A stretch of 64,000 bases of DNA, from contig NZ_CP147247.1 in assembly GCF_002140975.2 (NCBI RefSeq), forward strand, positions 1,860,001 to 1,924,000. Direction: 5' to 3'. Below, piece after piece: positions 44,599 to 54,562 of this stretch. This DNA is from Enterococcus sp. 9E7_DIV0242. GTDB lineage: Bacteria; Bacillota; Bacilli; Lactobacillales; Enterococcaceae. Position 1 is the first letter of the stretch, and each line of letters begins with the position of its first letter. The notes under the pieces are model-generated. The model ran no database searches. It saw only the letters and a program-made list of their open reading frames with translations, and had not been told where the DNA came from. Both the position numbers and the translations under genes were made by a program.

Positions 44599-47301
44599 TC
44601 AATGGAAGATATGGCTTTTATGAGAGATTTCAGCTAATTTCTTCATTTTAGGCTCAAGTATTGGGTAAAACAGCGTGCCCAAAATACCAACCACAATCAT
44701 CAATACGGTAAGTATAATGATCGCATGCCACGCATTCGGCCAATAAATCCCCCCGGCCGACTCTCTCAACAGATTCACTGCATGAGTAAACGGCAAGAAC
44801 GGGTTAATAAACTGGAAGAATTTTCCTGATACTTGAATTGGATAGTTCCCGCCACCTCCGGAAATCGACAGTACGAGAATAATGATCGCTATCCCTTTCC
44901 CGACATTACCAAAGAGTGCGACGAGGACATAAACCAATGTCATGAAGCTTAAAGCAATCAGCAATGCAAACAATACACTATATACAGGTGCTTTGACATC
45001 TACACCTAGTAAGAAGTAATTCCCCAAGGTAACGATCAGTGCTTGTGCAAGTCCCATTACGATGAACGTTAACATACGTGCAGAAAACATTTCTCTTTTT
45101 GAAAAGCGTTTTTTATCCTTTTCCTCTAAATAATAATCTGTTGTTGCAATACTGGAAAACAAGACAGCTCCCACCCATAAACAAAGTGCTGTATAGAAAG
45201 GTGTGCTTGCTGAGCCATTATTCGCAATCGGATAAATCTGATTTTCTTTTACTTCAACTGGCGCAGTGAAGAACTCGCTTTCTGAAGTTGCATCCAATTT
45301 TAGCAGCTTAAGGACTTCACCTAAGTCGACTTCACTTTCTCCTTTACGAATCGCATCAGCAGCCTTATGAAGCCCAGTTTTGATATTTGGCCAATCATTC
45401 TTGATTAAATCATTTGCTTGAGTCAATACAGCCTCAACTTGTGGTAATTTTTCATCAACCATTGACAATGTACTGGTGATATCAGATTTTATCCCAGGGT
45501 AATCATTTTTAATAAAATCAGCTGCTAGCCCCAACTTCTCTTCAACAATTGGCAACTCATTATTGTACAAATCTGCTCCTTTGTTGATTCCATTTACAAT
45601 CGTATCCATATGGCTATTTAACAATGTATTCGCATCATGAACTTCCTGCTTGATTGCAGGTAGCTGCCCTTGGTATTTTTCTAAAATACCAATAGCTGTT
45701 GACACTGTCGTTTCTGTCTTAGCCAAGAGTGAAGCAAAATCGATTTGTTGTGCTTGAGAAAGGACGCCTTTGGCTGTTGTAATCGTATCAATCAAGCTCG
45801 TCAATAACGTATTGACGGTTGCTGTGATTTGGTCTGTATTGATGCTGCCAGCAGCCGAAGATATATTGCTTGCTGTTGTGCTGATTTCACTCAGGATAGC
45901 TTGAAGCTCAGCTGTTGTTATTGCATCTGTATTAATCCCATCCACTCGATTCTTCAAGCCCTGAATCAGTGTGCTGATACTACTCAACTGATCAATAATT
46001 CCCTGAAGCTCTTGATTTCCTGCAGAGTTCTGGATATTTGTCAATAATTCCATCAACTGTTGAAGTGCTGTCGTCTGTCCATCCAGGCTTGTCGAAAATT
46101 GGGTCAACAATTGTTTCAATGAAGCTCGTTCCTCCGGAGTCAACTCATTATCAGCTAGCATTTGCTGAATCTGTGCTGTGATGGAAGAAATATTCGAGCT
46201 GATCGCTTTGACCGATTCCAAAGTTACCTTCACACTGCTCGAAATGCTTGGTAATGCTGCTTGCAACTTGGTTGCTCCGTCTAAAGTAAGAGTACCTAGC
46301 TGATCTGCCTGTTCCCCTAGCTTTTGAATATCCGGTAAGGATGTTTGCACCGCTTGGATAATGGTGAGCCCCTGTTTAGCTTCTTCGATACCATCACTCA
46401 TCACTTGCTCTACAGAAACAAAATCCTCATCGATCATTGCCAACTGAGCACCGGCATTTTGAATTTCCGGAATCTTTTCCTGCAATGTTAAGATAACTTT
46501 TGCTTGGTCTTTAATTGTTGGCATCTTGTCATTCAGTTCAGTAACCTTCGTTGTCAATCCATCGATCTGGGGAATGTAATCAACAAACTCATTTGCTTTC
46601 GCCAACTTGTCCTTGATTTCCGGCATTTTTTCGTGAAGTGTCACGACCTCCTGAACATAGGTATCGATTGTCTCAATATTTTCATCCGTCGACAAAATCA
46701 GATTTTTCACCTTGTTGATGCTGACCAAATTCGAGTCGATATCATAACCAATCTCATTGAACACTTTGATCAACGTACTGCTGGCTGTGCTAATAAATTG
46801 AGAGGAAATCTCAGATTGCAATGACATTGCACCTTTATCGGTTATTTTTGGTGCAATTGCATTGATTTTTTCGTTAACAGAATAAATAATTTCCGGCTTC
46901 TTGATTTCTCCCGTCGTGAAACTCAATAAATCCTTTGAAAAATTCTTTGGTAAATAAATACCCGCATAATATTTTCCGGATTTTACCCCTTCATCTAATT
47001 CCTTTTTAGAATCAACAAATTTCCAGCCCAACTGTTTGTTTTCATGTAAATTAGTTAGAACTTCCTCCCCGATGCTGATCGTTTTTCCTTGAAATTCAGC
47101 TGATTGATCATCACTGTACACAGCAATCGGCAGTTCGCCAGTATTTGCGTAGGGGTCCCACAGAGCTTTGATGTTGAACCATGCGTATAATGAAGGAATA
47201 ATCATCAAAGCAACGATCAATAATGCTGCAATCGGATTTTTCCAAATTCGTTTCCAGTCCAAAATAAATAATTTGAACGTATTTTTTAAATGTCTCATCA
47301 T
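44599..47301 (-). CDS. YhgE/Pip-family membrane protein
   Basis: A 900-residue protein with an N-terminal membrane helix ([20 protein letters not shown]), a very long extracellular region (about residues 42-690) of repeated helical heptads ([26 protein letters not shown]), and five C-terminal helices of ABC2-type membrane domain. This is the layout of YhgE, the phage receptor Pip and type VII EsaA. Family members serve as phage adsorption sites in lactococci and enterococci; the native role is unclear. ATG codons at 47301 and 47298 are both possible after AGGTG. A palindrome upstream suggests TetR-type control. Confidence 0.87.
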   Translation of the reverse strand: MMRHLKNTFKLFILDWKRIWKNPIAALLIVALMIIPSLYAWFNIKALWDPYANTGELPIAVYSDDQSAEFQGKTISIGEEVLTNLHENKQLGWKFVDSKKELDEGVKSGKYYAGIYLPKNFSKDLLSFTTGEIKKPEIIYSVNEKINAIAPKITDKGAMSLQSEISSQFISTASSTLIKVFNEIGYDIDSNLVSINKVKNLILSTDENIETIDTYVQEVVTLHEKMPEIKDKLAKANEFVDYIPQIDGLTTKVTELNDKMPTIKDQAKVILTLQEKIPEIQNAGAQLAMIDEDFVSVEQVMSDGIEEAKQGLTIIQAVQTSLPDIQKLGEQADQLGTLTLDGATKLQAALPSISSSVKVTLESVKAISSNISSITAQIQQMLADNELTPEERASLKQLLTQFSTSLDGQTTALQQLMELLTNIQNSAGNQELQGIIDQLSSISTLIQGLKNRVDGINTDAITTAELQAILSEISTTASNISSAAGSINTDQITATVNTLLTSLIDTITTAKGVLSQAQQIDFASLLAKTETTVSTAIGILEKYQGQLPAIKQEVHDANTLLNSHMDTIVNGINKGADLYNNELPIVEEKLGLAADFIKNDYPGIKSDITSTLSMVDEKLPQVEAVLTQANDLIKNDWPNIKTGLHKAADAIRKGESEVDLGEVLKLLKLDATSESEFFTAPVEVKENQIYPIANNGSASTPFYTALCLWVGAVLFSSIATTDYYLEEKDKKRFSKREMFSARMLTFIVMGLAQALIVTLGNYFLLGVDVKAPVYSVLFALLIALSFMTLVYVLVALFGNVGKGIAIIILVLSISGGGGNYPIQVSGKFFQFINPFLPFTHAVNLLRESAGGIYWPNAWHAIIILTVLMIVVGILGTLFYPILEPKMKKLAEISHKSHIFH

Positions 47302-47691
47302 TTCACCTGCTCCTTATAACGGACTTACTTTAGCACAACTTCTATTGCTGTAACAGCTTGAATGCTTTGGCTAGACCTATTTTTTAGACAACTTTTTTGA
47401 TTTGTCGTAAATATGACCAATTGTTTTAAAGAATCTCTAAAGCTTTGCCTGTATGATTAAATCATACAAACAACTGCCTATACTGTTCAAAAAGAATCTT
47501 CTGTTCGCTCGTCTTCTTTTCCTCACTTGTGCAAGACATGAAGAAAACGAGGCAGAAGTAACTATGCACCAAATATCTGTTACCTCAGAAAATCCTTATC
47601 ATTCTCTGAGATAAACAATATATTCGATCATAGTATCTCTGTCCCGTACTAGTTCCTAAAAACTACAGCTACCCACAGAAAATGCTTCATG
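47302..47691. promoter_or_regulatory. YhgE/Pip upstream region with 19-bp palindrome
   Basis: At 47452-47470 TGTATGATT-A-AATCATACA is a perfect 9-bp inverted repeat with a one-base centre, a typical operator for a TetR-type dimer, about 150 bases before the start codon. No regulator gene is adjacent. A weaker CTCAGA/TCTGAG hairpin lies at 47583-47614. Nothing else is recognisable in this gap. Confidence 0.5.
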
Positions 47692-47913
47692 CTATTTGGC
47701 ATATGCCTCAATAATTTCCTTTACCTCTGCTACCTTATCGGGATTCAAGTAAGAAAAAAGGCGCGGCATAACTCCAGCCAAGTATGCCTTGTCTAAGCCC
47801 CCACGTTGTTTTCTTTGGACAATCTCTTGAAGAAGGGCGCTCATTTCTCCTTTATGTTCTTCTGTTGCCCTATTCGTTATAGAATCAATGAACAGCTGCT
47901 CCTGTTTTTTCAT
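47692..47913 (-). CDS. Small helical protein, unknown function
   Basis: A 73-residue soluble, mostly helical protein (LFIDSITNRATEEHKGEMSALLQEIVQRKQ; LFSYLNPDKVAEVKEIIEAYAK) with a basic middle (QRKQRGGLDK). GGGAGG stands 7 bases before the ATG, good evidence that it is translated. I do not recognise the family. It stands alone between the flavoprotein gene and the YhgE/Pip gene. Confidence 0.6.
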   Translation of the reverse strand: MKKQEQLFIDSITNRATEEHKGEMSALLQEIVQRKQRGGLDKAYLAGVMPRLFSYLNPDKVAEVKEIIEAYAK

Positions 47914-48160
47914 ACCTATTCCTCCCAGTTACATTTTCTCTATTATAAGATGAAACGGTCATAAGTAATAATAATTTGATTTATTTCTGATTGTTTTCTG
48001 ATTACATTCCAAGAAGCAAATCAGACGGAAATTGTTATTTTTATTTACCAATGGTTGCTTTCCCTGTAATCGTATTTAAAGAAAGAATCAAAATAAGAAT
48101 TGTTTCGAGCTCTAATTACACATGCGCTGTCGACCAAAATATCCAAAGGAACAGCAAAAT

Positions 48161-48212
48161 AAAAAAGTGCTTTTCTCAAATTTTACAAAAAATCTGAAAA
48201 AAACACCTTTTT
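48161..48212 (-). terminator. Terminator of the flavoprotein gene
   Basis: A long imperfect A/T-rich stem in minus RNA (AAAAAGGTGTTTT ... AAAAGCACTTTTTT) ending in a U-run, about 20 bases beyond the stop. Confidence 0.65.
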
Positions 48213-48230
48213 CCTGAACACGTTCAGTCT

Positions 48231-49574
48231 CTATTTTTTATACTTTTTAATCATGAATTCATATGCGGCTTGGCTAATGATTCCCATCGGTCGATTCAGT
48301 GCTGGATTAAAATAGAAGTCCATTGTAACCAATTCGTCCATGGTCACTTCTTTTTCGATTGCCAAGGATAATGTGTTGATAATCTGAGTAATATCCTTCG
48401 TTGACATAATCTGACCACCAATCAAACAGTTATCTGTTTTTGAAAATACTAGCTTAATATAAACCTCTTCTTGTATTTCCAAATAAGGTAATTGATAAGG
48501 TAATTTCAAAAAGATACTGTCAACTTCAATCCCCTCAAAGTTCGCCTCTGTTTCAGTAAGACCTGTGCTCACTACATAATAGCCAAAAACATGTGTTGCT
48601 GTTGTTTTTTGTGTTGTTGTATACCTCATAGGATTCCCTAAAGCATTCATCGCTGCCACGGTAGCACTTCTTACAACGTTATTGACCAAAGGGATGAAAG
48701 AGCGTCGATAGCTATTATGGACTGGATAAGAAACAACATCCCCCACTGCATAGATATTAGGATCACTTGTTTGCATGGACTCATTTACACGGACTGTTCC
48801 ATTGGAATTTAAATCTAAAAACTCCTGAACAAGCCTCGTATCCGGTCGAGCGTTGACTGCAATCACCACAAATTCATTCTCAATTTCTTTGGTTGTTGTG
48901 ACAGAAATGAAGGGCTGTTGCTCTGTATCTTTAAATCCCAGCACCGTCTCATTCAAATGAATCTGTATCCCCGCTTTAAGCATTTCCTCCTCGAGAATTT
49001 CGGAAAGCTCCCTATCTATATAGCGGAATAAAATCGTATCTGCACTTTCAATCAAATGAATCTCTTTTCCTTTATCTTTCAATGCGTCACAAAGTTCTAT
49101 ACCAATATATCCTCCGCCAACAATCGATATACTGTCTGCTTCTTCTATCTTATGTAACGCTTCTAAAGAGCTCGCATAACTTTTAAAATAAGTAATGCGG
49201 TCATTGTTCGGTAATGTCAAATTCATTGAAAACTGGTTTGAGCCAGTCGCAAGAATCAACTTATCGTATGTTATAACTGTTCGTTCACCAGTCAAAGATT
49301 CGTACACAATCTCCTGACTGTCTGGATCTACAGAAACAACTGTAGATTCCAAATAGACATCTATCCCCAATTTTTTCAGATCTTCTGCCGTTGCATAACG
49401 TACGTCATCCAGCTCATCTACCATGTCATTTAATTTTATAATGATCCCACTAGAAACAAAACTTATATTATCTCTTTTCTCTATCAGAATTATCTCTACT
49501 TTCGGGTCTAATTTCTTTATAGTCAAGGCAGCATGAATCCCGCCATGAGAAGCGCCAATAATTACTACTTTCAA
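48231..49574 (-). CDS. Pyridine nucleotide-disulfide family flavoprotein lacking the redox Cys
   Basis: A 447-residue NAD(P)H/FAD oxidoreductase. The FAD site is VIIGASHGGIHAA, the NAD site VGGGYIGIELCDAL near residue 150, the second FAD motif YAVGDV near 275, and the C-terminal dimerisation domain follows. It resembles NADH oxidase, NADH peroxidase and CoA-disulfide reductase, but where those have the redox Cys (SxxSCG around residue 42) this protein reads FVSSGI. It therefore probably uses a different electron acceptor or has lost that activity. No GGAGG; a CTTGAAAG context precedes the start. It is divergent from an Mga-like regulator. Confidence 0.82.
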   Translation of the reverse strand: MKVVIIGASHGGIHAALTIKKLDPKVEIILIEKRDNISFVSSGIIIKLNDMVDELDDVRYATAEDLKKLGIDVYLESTVVSVDPDSQEIVYESLTGERTVITYDKLILATGSNQFSMNLTLPNNDRITYFKSYASSLEALHKIEEADSISIVGGGYIGIELCDALKDKGKEIHLIESADTILFRYIDRELSEILEEEMLKAGIQIHLNETVLGFKDTEQQPFISVTTTKEIENEFVVIAVNARPDTRLVQEFLDLNSNGTVRVNESMQTSDPNIYAVGDVVSYPVHNSYRRSFIPLVNNVVRSATVAAMNALGNPMRYTTTQKTTATHVFGYYVVSTGLTETEANFEGIEVDSIFLKLPYQLPYLEIQEEVYIKLVFSKTDNCLIGGQIMSTKDITQIINTLSLAIEKEVTMDELVTMDFYFNPALNRPMGIISQAAYEFMIKKYKK

Positions 49575-49750
49575 GATTCCATTCTCCCTTCAGGTAAACT
49601 CTATTATTACCAGAGTTTGAGACACCCTTTGATTCTATTATATATAACTTCTATGAAAAAAGAAATCCGCAGTTGCGAATAATATTCTTTTCTCAGATTA
49701 ATATTGCCATTTTATCATGAATCAAGTATGCTTAAAGTGAGGTGTCTATC

Positions 49751-51229
49751 ATGCTAAAACGAGATTTTTTAGAAAAGCCCTACGACTATATGAATGATAT
49801 TCTATTGTTCTTATATAACAATCAAGGACAGTCTACTAAGAGTAAATTGATCGAAGCTTTTCAAATAAGTTTACCAACATTAAATGAATATCTTTCTTTT
49901 TTGCGCCAATTCCTTGAAGAAAACGGTATATCTGAGAATGTACAAATTTCTGCAGAAGGAGACAATCTGTACTTGAAAAAAGAACTTGGATTCCCTTTAA
50001 AAAAGGTCGTTCTTCTTTTTCTTGATAAATCCATAAAATTTCAGATGGTCAATCAGCTTTTCAAAAAAAATGAAGTAAGCTGCGACTATTTCCAATTAAC
50101 TTATGCGATTAGTTCTGCAACCTACTACAGAAAGGTCACTGAGTTGAATGAGCTGCTGAAGGAGTTCCGATTGCAGATTAAAAGAGGAAAATTAGTAGGT
50201 GAAGAGAAACAAATTCGTTACTTTTTCTTTAATTTCTTCTGGTTCCTTTTTGAAGATAAAACAGAATTAGAAAAAGAAACATCCAATCAATACCTAGGAT
50301 TCGTCGATACATTGAAAGAATCTTTAAACGTAACCTTTGATCCTACAGAAGTATTTCAAATAAAGCTATGGATGAAAATATCTTTGCGTCGAATGACATC
50401 AGAATTTAATCCTGTCATCAGCCCAAACTATGATTATCCAGATCGTCCTTTATTTGAAGAAATCAATCTATCGTTTCATACATACATGAAAAAAATCGAT
50501 CGCCCATACACTATTTATGAGGCATATATGTTTTATGATTTCTTTTGCTCAATGAACAATTTTTCGCCTAACTCCGCGTTTGCTTTCCGTCTAGCAGAAG
50601 CACAGAGAGAGAGCGGATCGTATCTTAACTACATGAACAAAGTAATCTTAAAATATTTAAAGCAACAAGGCTATCTATCCAGTTATGCCTCTTCTTCAAG
50701 ATTATCTTATATTGAGAATTTGCTATTTCAGCTGCATTCCCGTCTTTATTATTTCGACGGATTCATCTTGCCCTTTGACAACTGGACGATTGAGTCTATC
50801 ATTCATGCACAACGACATCCTTTTTCAAGAAATGAAGTGAATGATATCATGGCACTTGCTTCTGAAAAATTCGATTCCAGTGAAGACAAGGATCGCTTTG
50901 AAAACAGATTCACAGAAATTAACTACACAATCATTCTCAATCATATCGCAGAACTGAATGAGGAAAAAATCGTGATTGGTGTCTATCATTCACTGAATCC
51001 ATTTATTGGTGAATTGGTTATTCAACACTTGGACAATGTGCTTGGCCATAAATATCCTATTAAAGCTGAGCTATATCAAGAAGATAGTTATTATGATATA
51101 TTGCTATCTAACATTTATAGTGATAATATCTCTGAAAAACAGAAAATAACGTACGTCTTTTCTGATATTGGCAATAATTATGATATGAATGAGATTGAGC
51201 AGTTGATTTTACAGTTACTCAATAAATAA
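49751..51229 (+). CDS. Mga/AtxA-like HTH regulator
   Basis: About 492 residues. The N terminus carries paired HTH segments (DILLFLYNNQGQSTKSKLIEAFQISLPTLNEYL; CDYFQLTYAISSATYYRKVTELNELL), the middle part is PRD-like, and the C terminus is EIIB-like (EEKIVIGVYHSLNPFIGELVIQHL), the order seen in Mga and AtxA virulence regulators. PRD phosphorylation by the PTS usually tunes this class. The ATG at 49751 follows GAGG by 8 bases and is preferred to the GTG at 49742. It is divergent from the flavoprotein gene, a likely target. Confidence 0.83.
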   Translation: MLKRDFLEKPYDYMNDILLFLYNNQGQSTKSKLIEAFQISLPTLNEYLSFLRQFLEENGISENVQISAEGDNLYLKKELGFPLKKVVLLFLDKSIKFQMVNQLFKKNEVSCDYFQLTYAISSATYYRKVTELNELLKEFRLQIKRGKLVGEEKQIRYFFFNFFWFLFEDKTELEKETSNQYLGFVDTLKESLNVTFDPTEVFQIKLWMKISLRRMTSEFNPVISPNYDYPDRPLFEEINLSFHTYMKKIDRPYTIYEAYMFYDFFCSMNNFSPNSAFAFRLAEAQRESGSYLNYMNKVILKYLKQQGYLSSYASSSRLSYIENLLFQLHSRLYYFDGFILPFDNWTIESIIHAQRHPFSRNEVNDIMALASEKFDSSEDKDRFENRFTEINYTIILNHIAELNEEKIVIGVYHSLNPFIGELVIQHLDNVLGHKYPIKAELYQEDSYYDILLSNIYSDNISEKQKITYVFSDIGNNYDMNEIEQLILQLLNK

Positions 51230-51380
51230 CCAAGCATCAATCTTGACAAATTCATTATAACAAAGAAAACTTCTCAAATTTCTCTATTTTCTCTGAAAAA
51301 TCGAAATTTGCTGAGAATAATTACCAAAAATAGCGATTTTATCTTATTTTACTAATTGAAAGAAATGACAAAAAAGAAAG

Positions 51381-51425
51381 AAAAAGCATCACTTGACAAT
51401 TTCACTTGTCATGCGATGCTTTTTT
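51381..51425 (+). terminator. Terminator after the Mga-like gene
   Basis: AAAAAGCATC and TTGACAA pair with TTGTCA and GATGCTTTTT around a short loop, with a run of T following. An additional hairpin without a U-run lies at about 51273-51316. Confidence 0.85.
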
Positions 51426-51549
51426 ATTTACTCGATTTTTTGTTCAAAAGAAAAGTTAATCCGATTGGTAAAAATAACTAAAATTATTCTATACCTACGC
51501 CTATCTAACAAGGCTATGTTTTATTCAAAATAATTTTCATTCATAAACT

Positions 51550-52431
51550 CTAGCTAATCCAACCGATAGAATTCATTGGACCGTAACGGAAAGAAACGAT
51601 CCCTTCGATTGAGCTGCTGCCAACTAAACCAAAATCACGACTGTCAGAAGAATTGTCACGATTATCTCCTAGAACAAAATAGCAGTTCTCTGGAATCTTC
51701 TCGACATTTTCCAGCTGCTCCAAAGCTTTTGTAGAGAGTGTGACCTTGATAGTTCCATCAGGCAATTCATTAGCCGCTGTTTCTTCCATATTTTCGGGAA
51801 CTTTGCCCCCTTCATTAATGAACAGCTCGGAACCATTGACCCAAATTGCATCACCAGGCATTCCAATGACACGTTTCACATATTGAAAATCACTATCTAC
51901 TGGAGGGTCGAACGTAATAATGTCATAGCGCTCTGGTTTTTTCGTCCGAGTGACAATTACCTTATCTCCGTTGATCAATGTAGGATTCATCGAATCGCCA
52001 TCCACCATATGAGGGGATGTATTGAAAATAAAAAGGAAAACAATTACAGCCATAATAATGACTGGTAGAACAAATTTTACAATTTCTAAAATTTGTTCTT
52101 TCTGTTTTTTCTTTCTGCGTCGCTCAATTTCTTCCGGACTCAGTTTACGTCTTTTCTTTTTAGGCCCTGACTTTCTCTCTACAGCCTTTTTCTTCTTCGG
52201 TTTGTTCTGAGGTTCCAAAGGATTTTCTGGCCTCTGTTGCGCCTCTAATGGCCGTTTTTTACGTTTCTTGAGTTCTTCGTCTGGTTTTCTTTTTAATTTC
52301 CGCTTTTCTTCTGCTATCTTTACTTGACTTGCCAAATCTATTTTTTTTCGTTTATTTGTTATTGGGCGTTTTCCTACTTGGGAATCCCCTTGGCGTTTCA
52401 TCTTTTTTAAGTTTTCTACAAACTCATCCAT
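51550..52431 (-). CDS. lepB: Type I signal peptidase with long basic N-terminal extension
   Basis: A 293-residue signal peptidase. After a Lys/Arg-rich cytoplasmic region of about 118 residues comes one membrane helix (IVKFVLPVIIMAVIVFLFIF) and the S26 catalytic domain: Ser in VDGDSMNPTL (~149), Lys in YVKRVIGMPGD (~184) and the GDNRDNSSDSRDFG box. It removes signal peptides on the outer face of the membrane. The basic extension (KKRKKRP, KPKKKK, KKKRRK) is unusual; most Gram-positive enzymes of this type are ~180-200 residues. It is in the same direction as the LysM and coiled-coil genes upstream. Confidence 0.9.
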   Translation of the reverse strand: MDEFVENLKKMKRQGDSQVGKRPITNKRKKIDLASQVKIAEEKRKLKRKPDEELKKRKKRPLEAQQRPENPLEPQNKPKKKKAVERKSGPKKKRRKLSPEEIERRRKKKQKEQILEIVKFVLPVIIMAVIVFLFIFNTSPHMVDGDSMNPTLINGDKVIVTRTKKPERYDIITFDPPVDSDFQYVKRVIGMPGDAIWVNGSELFINEGGKVPENMEETAANELPDGTIKVTLSTKALEQLENVEKIPENCYFVLGDNRDNSSDSRDFGLVGSSSIEGIVSFRYGPMNSIGWIS

Positions 52432-52513
52432 GCTGCACCTCTATTTACACTCTTATCCTTTTAAGGATAACAAAATGCTGCTCAATTTACCATAAAAACT
52501 GGTAGATAGTAAA

Positions 52514-52550
52514 AGAGTTTTCAGTTTTTAATTAACAAACTGAAAACTCT
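52514..52550 (-). terminator. Terminator after the LysM gene
   Basis: AGAGTTTTCAGTTT pairs perfectly with AAACTGAAAACTCT (14 bp) around a 9-nt loop, followed on the minus strand by TTTTACT. Confidence 0.85.
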
Positions 52551-52576
52551 ACTGTATTTTTTAAGATAATGCATTT

Positions 52577-52981
52577 TTATTTTTCTACAAGCAGTTCCTG
52601 ACCAGCAAAAATTGCACTACTACTCAGCTGATTGGTATTCATCAAATTCTGCATAGACATCTCTGTAGCCTGTGCAATCTCCCAGAGATTTTGCCCTTCT
52701 TGAACAGTGTAAATCTCTGTTTCAGGCTGCGGTTCAGCTGGAGTAGCCTCTGGAGCCGCTGGCTGTTCCACCTCTGCTGATGAGCTTTCACTAACACTTT
52801 CCGAACCAGGAGCAACGCTTGTTGTCGTTACTTTGGCATCCTTATTTTCTTCACTGGATGTCGCACCCGTCTCCGGTGTAGACCCTTCAATTTGAGTTGT
52901 ATTTACAAAATAAGTCGTCAATCCAATAATCCCACACAAAAAGGACAATGTAACAACTGCTTTTATCCTATTCTTTTTCAT
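52577..52981 (-). CDS. Membrane-anchored LysM-domain protein
   Basis: A 134-residue protein: N-terminal membrane helix (AVVTLSFLCGIIGLTTYFV), a Ser/Thr/Glu/Pro-rich linker, and one C-terminal LysM domain (YTVQEGQNLWEIAQATEMSMQNLMNTNQL). LysM binds peptidoglycan, so this is a wall-tethered protein with no enzymatic domain of its own. The ATG follows AAGGAGTG at a long spacing of about 12 bases. A duplicated hairpin-plus-leader block lies between it and the upstream coiled-coil gene. Confidence 0.8.
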   Translation of the reverse strand: MKKNRIKAVVTLSFLCGIIGLTTYFVNTTQIEGSTPETGATSSEENKDAKVTTTSVAPGSESVSESSSAEVEQPAAPEATPAEPQPETEIYTVQEGQNLWEIAQATEMSMQNLMNTNQLSSSAIFAGQELLVEK

Positions 52982-53000
52982 ATTGAATCACTCACTCCTT

Positions 53001-53064
53001 ATTGTTTTTGAAGAAACGAACCAAGTAATTGATTCGTTTCTTCATTTTTGCGGTCCGTTAGCCC
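53001..53064. repeat. Copy 1 of a ~64-bp imperfect direct repeat
   Basis: Contains the inverted repeat GAAACGAA..TTCGTTTC and begins ATTGTTTTT; ends in GTTAGCC. The same order of blocks recurs at 53106-53170, with about 40 unique bases between, including the hairpin CCCTTTCCTCT / AGAGGAAGGG (53062-53097). Confidence 0.7.
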
Positions 53065-53105
53065 TTTCCTCTAAATCATCCTACATAAGAGGAAGGGTAC
53101 TCCCT

Positions 53106-53170
53106 ATTGTTTTTTTGATGAAACGAGCCAAGTAATTGATTCGTTTCTCCACTCTAACAATGGTTAGCCG
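53106..53170. repeat. Copy 2 of the ~64-bp imperfect direct repeat
   Basis: Shares GAAACGA-CCAAGTAATTGATTCGTTTCT with copy 1 and ends in GGTTAGCC, which here is the complement of the last codons and stop of the coiled-coil gene. The repeat therefore duplicates the end of that gene plus its following hairpin and a ribosome-site-like AATA(A/G)GGAG. Confidence 0.7.
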
Positions 53171-54510
53171 TTATTCTTATCTAGTCTTGAAAGCTTGCTT
53201 AGTCTTTCTTCCAATTCACGATAAATTGTCATTACTTCATTTTTAGATTCTTCCACTTCATTCGAAATGTTCTTCGCACGGTTTCCAATATTCAACATTT
53301 CCAACTCTGCAGAGTTTATCATATGTTTGGCTTCAACTTGTGCTTCACTTATGATTCTGTTTGCTTCTTTCTTAGCAGAAACCATTACTTCACCGATTTC
53401 TTGTTGAGATTTCAGCGCGTCTTCTTGTAATGATTGGTTTTTCAACAAAAGATCATTGATTTGCTGTTTCGCTTGTAGAAGTTCCGCGAGTTGCTCACCC
53501 TTCATTTCACCAGCAGATGTTCCGCTTTGTAATGCACTTAAATCAGATTTAACTGACTCAAGCTCGTTCTCCTTAAGTGTGTAATTTTCTCTTAAAGTAG
53601 CCAATTCTGCTTCAAAAACATCTTTTTGAACAGACAACTTGTCGTTTACAGCTTGGATACGTCCCAGTGTACTTTCCAAGTCACCTTTCTCTTTCAAAAC
53701 AGTAGTCAATTCTTTTTTCAATTCTTGAACATGCTCGTTAGCTCCAGCTACAGAAGTACCTGTTGTTAAAGTATCAGCCTTGCTACTCAACATGCTGTTT
53801 TCTTCTTCCAACTGAGCTAATTTTTGTTGAAGGTCAGCAATCTTTTCGTTAAGCGCCTGATTTTCTTCTTCACGTGTTTGAAGCTCTTTGTTTAATTCTT
53901 CTAATTCCATTTTCACCGTCTCCAATGCTTCTTGTTTTTCCGTCACTGCGCCACGAGAGGATAAATCAGCTTGCAGTTGTGAAATTTCCTGCTCTTTTTC
54001 TGAAATCTTTGTTTCCAATTCTTTATTTTTTACCAAGAGCTCAGCTTCCAAATTACTAATCTGTCTTTGTGCTTCAGAATTTTCTTCCTGCAATTCTTGA
54101 ATTTGCTGCTTCAACTCTTCTGTTTCTGTTGAAGATGAAACTGATTGATTGCTCTTCAGCTCATCGATTTCCGCTTCTCTTTGATTCAACAAAGTTTCCA
54201 GCTCATCATTTTTATCCGCTAAAGTGTCCATTTCGTCCTGATGCGTTTCCACCTTAAGCGCTAGCTGTTTGTTTTGCTGAGAAAGCTTGAAATTTTCATC
54301 TCTTTCTTTCTCATAATCTTCTTCTTGCAAACGATACTCTTCAAGCAGTTCACGTAAATGTCTAATCTCCTGCTCTTGTTTTTCAAGCTGTTCTGTCAAA
54401 ACAGCTGAACCTCCAACCTCTTCTGTACTGCTTTCCGAATTTAGCACCTCTTGTGCCAATTCTTCATCAGAAACTTCGTTAATCTTTTTAATTAACCGTC
54501 TCTTTGCCAT
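53164..54510 (-). CDS. Long coiled-coil protein, DivIVA-like features
   Basis: A 448-residue, almost entirely coiled-coil protein (about residues 35-440) rich in Glu, Gln, Lys and Leu. The C-terminal part (AKKEANRIISEAQVEAKHMINSAELE) resembles DivIVA/GpsB and SepIVA-like scaffolds, but the N-terminal DivIVA lipid-binding motif is not evident. Probably a cytoskeletal or division scaffold (inference). It starts 52 bases after the bitopic membrane protein gene and precedes the LysM gene, all on one strand. The ribosome site is weak. Function unknown. Confidence 0.65.
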   Translation of the reverse strand: MAKRRLIKKINEVSDEELAQEVLNSESSTEEVGGSAVLTEQLEKQEQEIRHLRELLEEYRLQEEDYEKERDENFKLSQQNKQLALKVETHQDEMDTLADKNDELETLLNQREAEIDELKSNQSVSSSTETEELKQQIQELQEENSEAQRQISNLEAELLVKNKELETKISEKEQEISQLQADLSSRGAVTEKQEALETVKMELEELNKELQTREEENQALNEKIADLQQKLAQLEEENSMLSSKADTLTTGTSVAGANEHVQELKKELTTVLKEKGDLESTLGRIQAVNDKLSVQKDVFEAELATLRENYTLKENELESVKSDLSALQSGTSAGEMKGEQLAELLQAKQQINDLLLKNQSLQEDALKSQQEIGEVMVSAKKEANRIISEAQVEAKHMINSAELEMLNIGNRAKNISNEVEESKNEVMTIYRELEERLSKLSRLDKNNG

Positions 54511-54562
54511 TTGTTCTACACCCCATCTTAAATTTCTCTTAAATATAAACTATCTCGATTAC

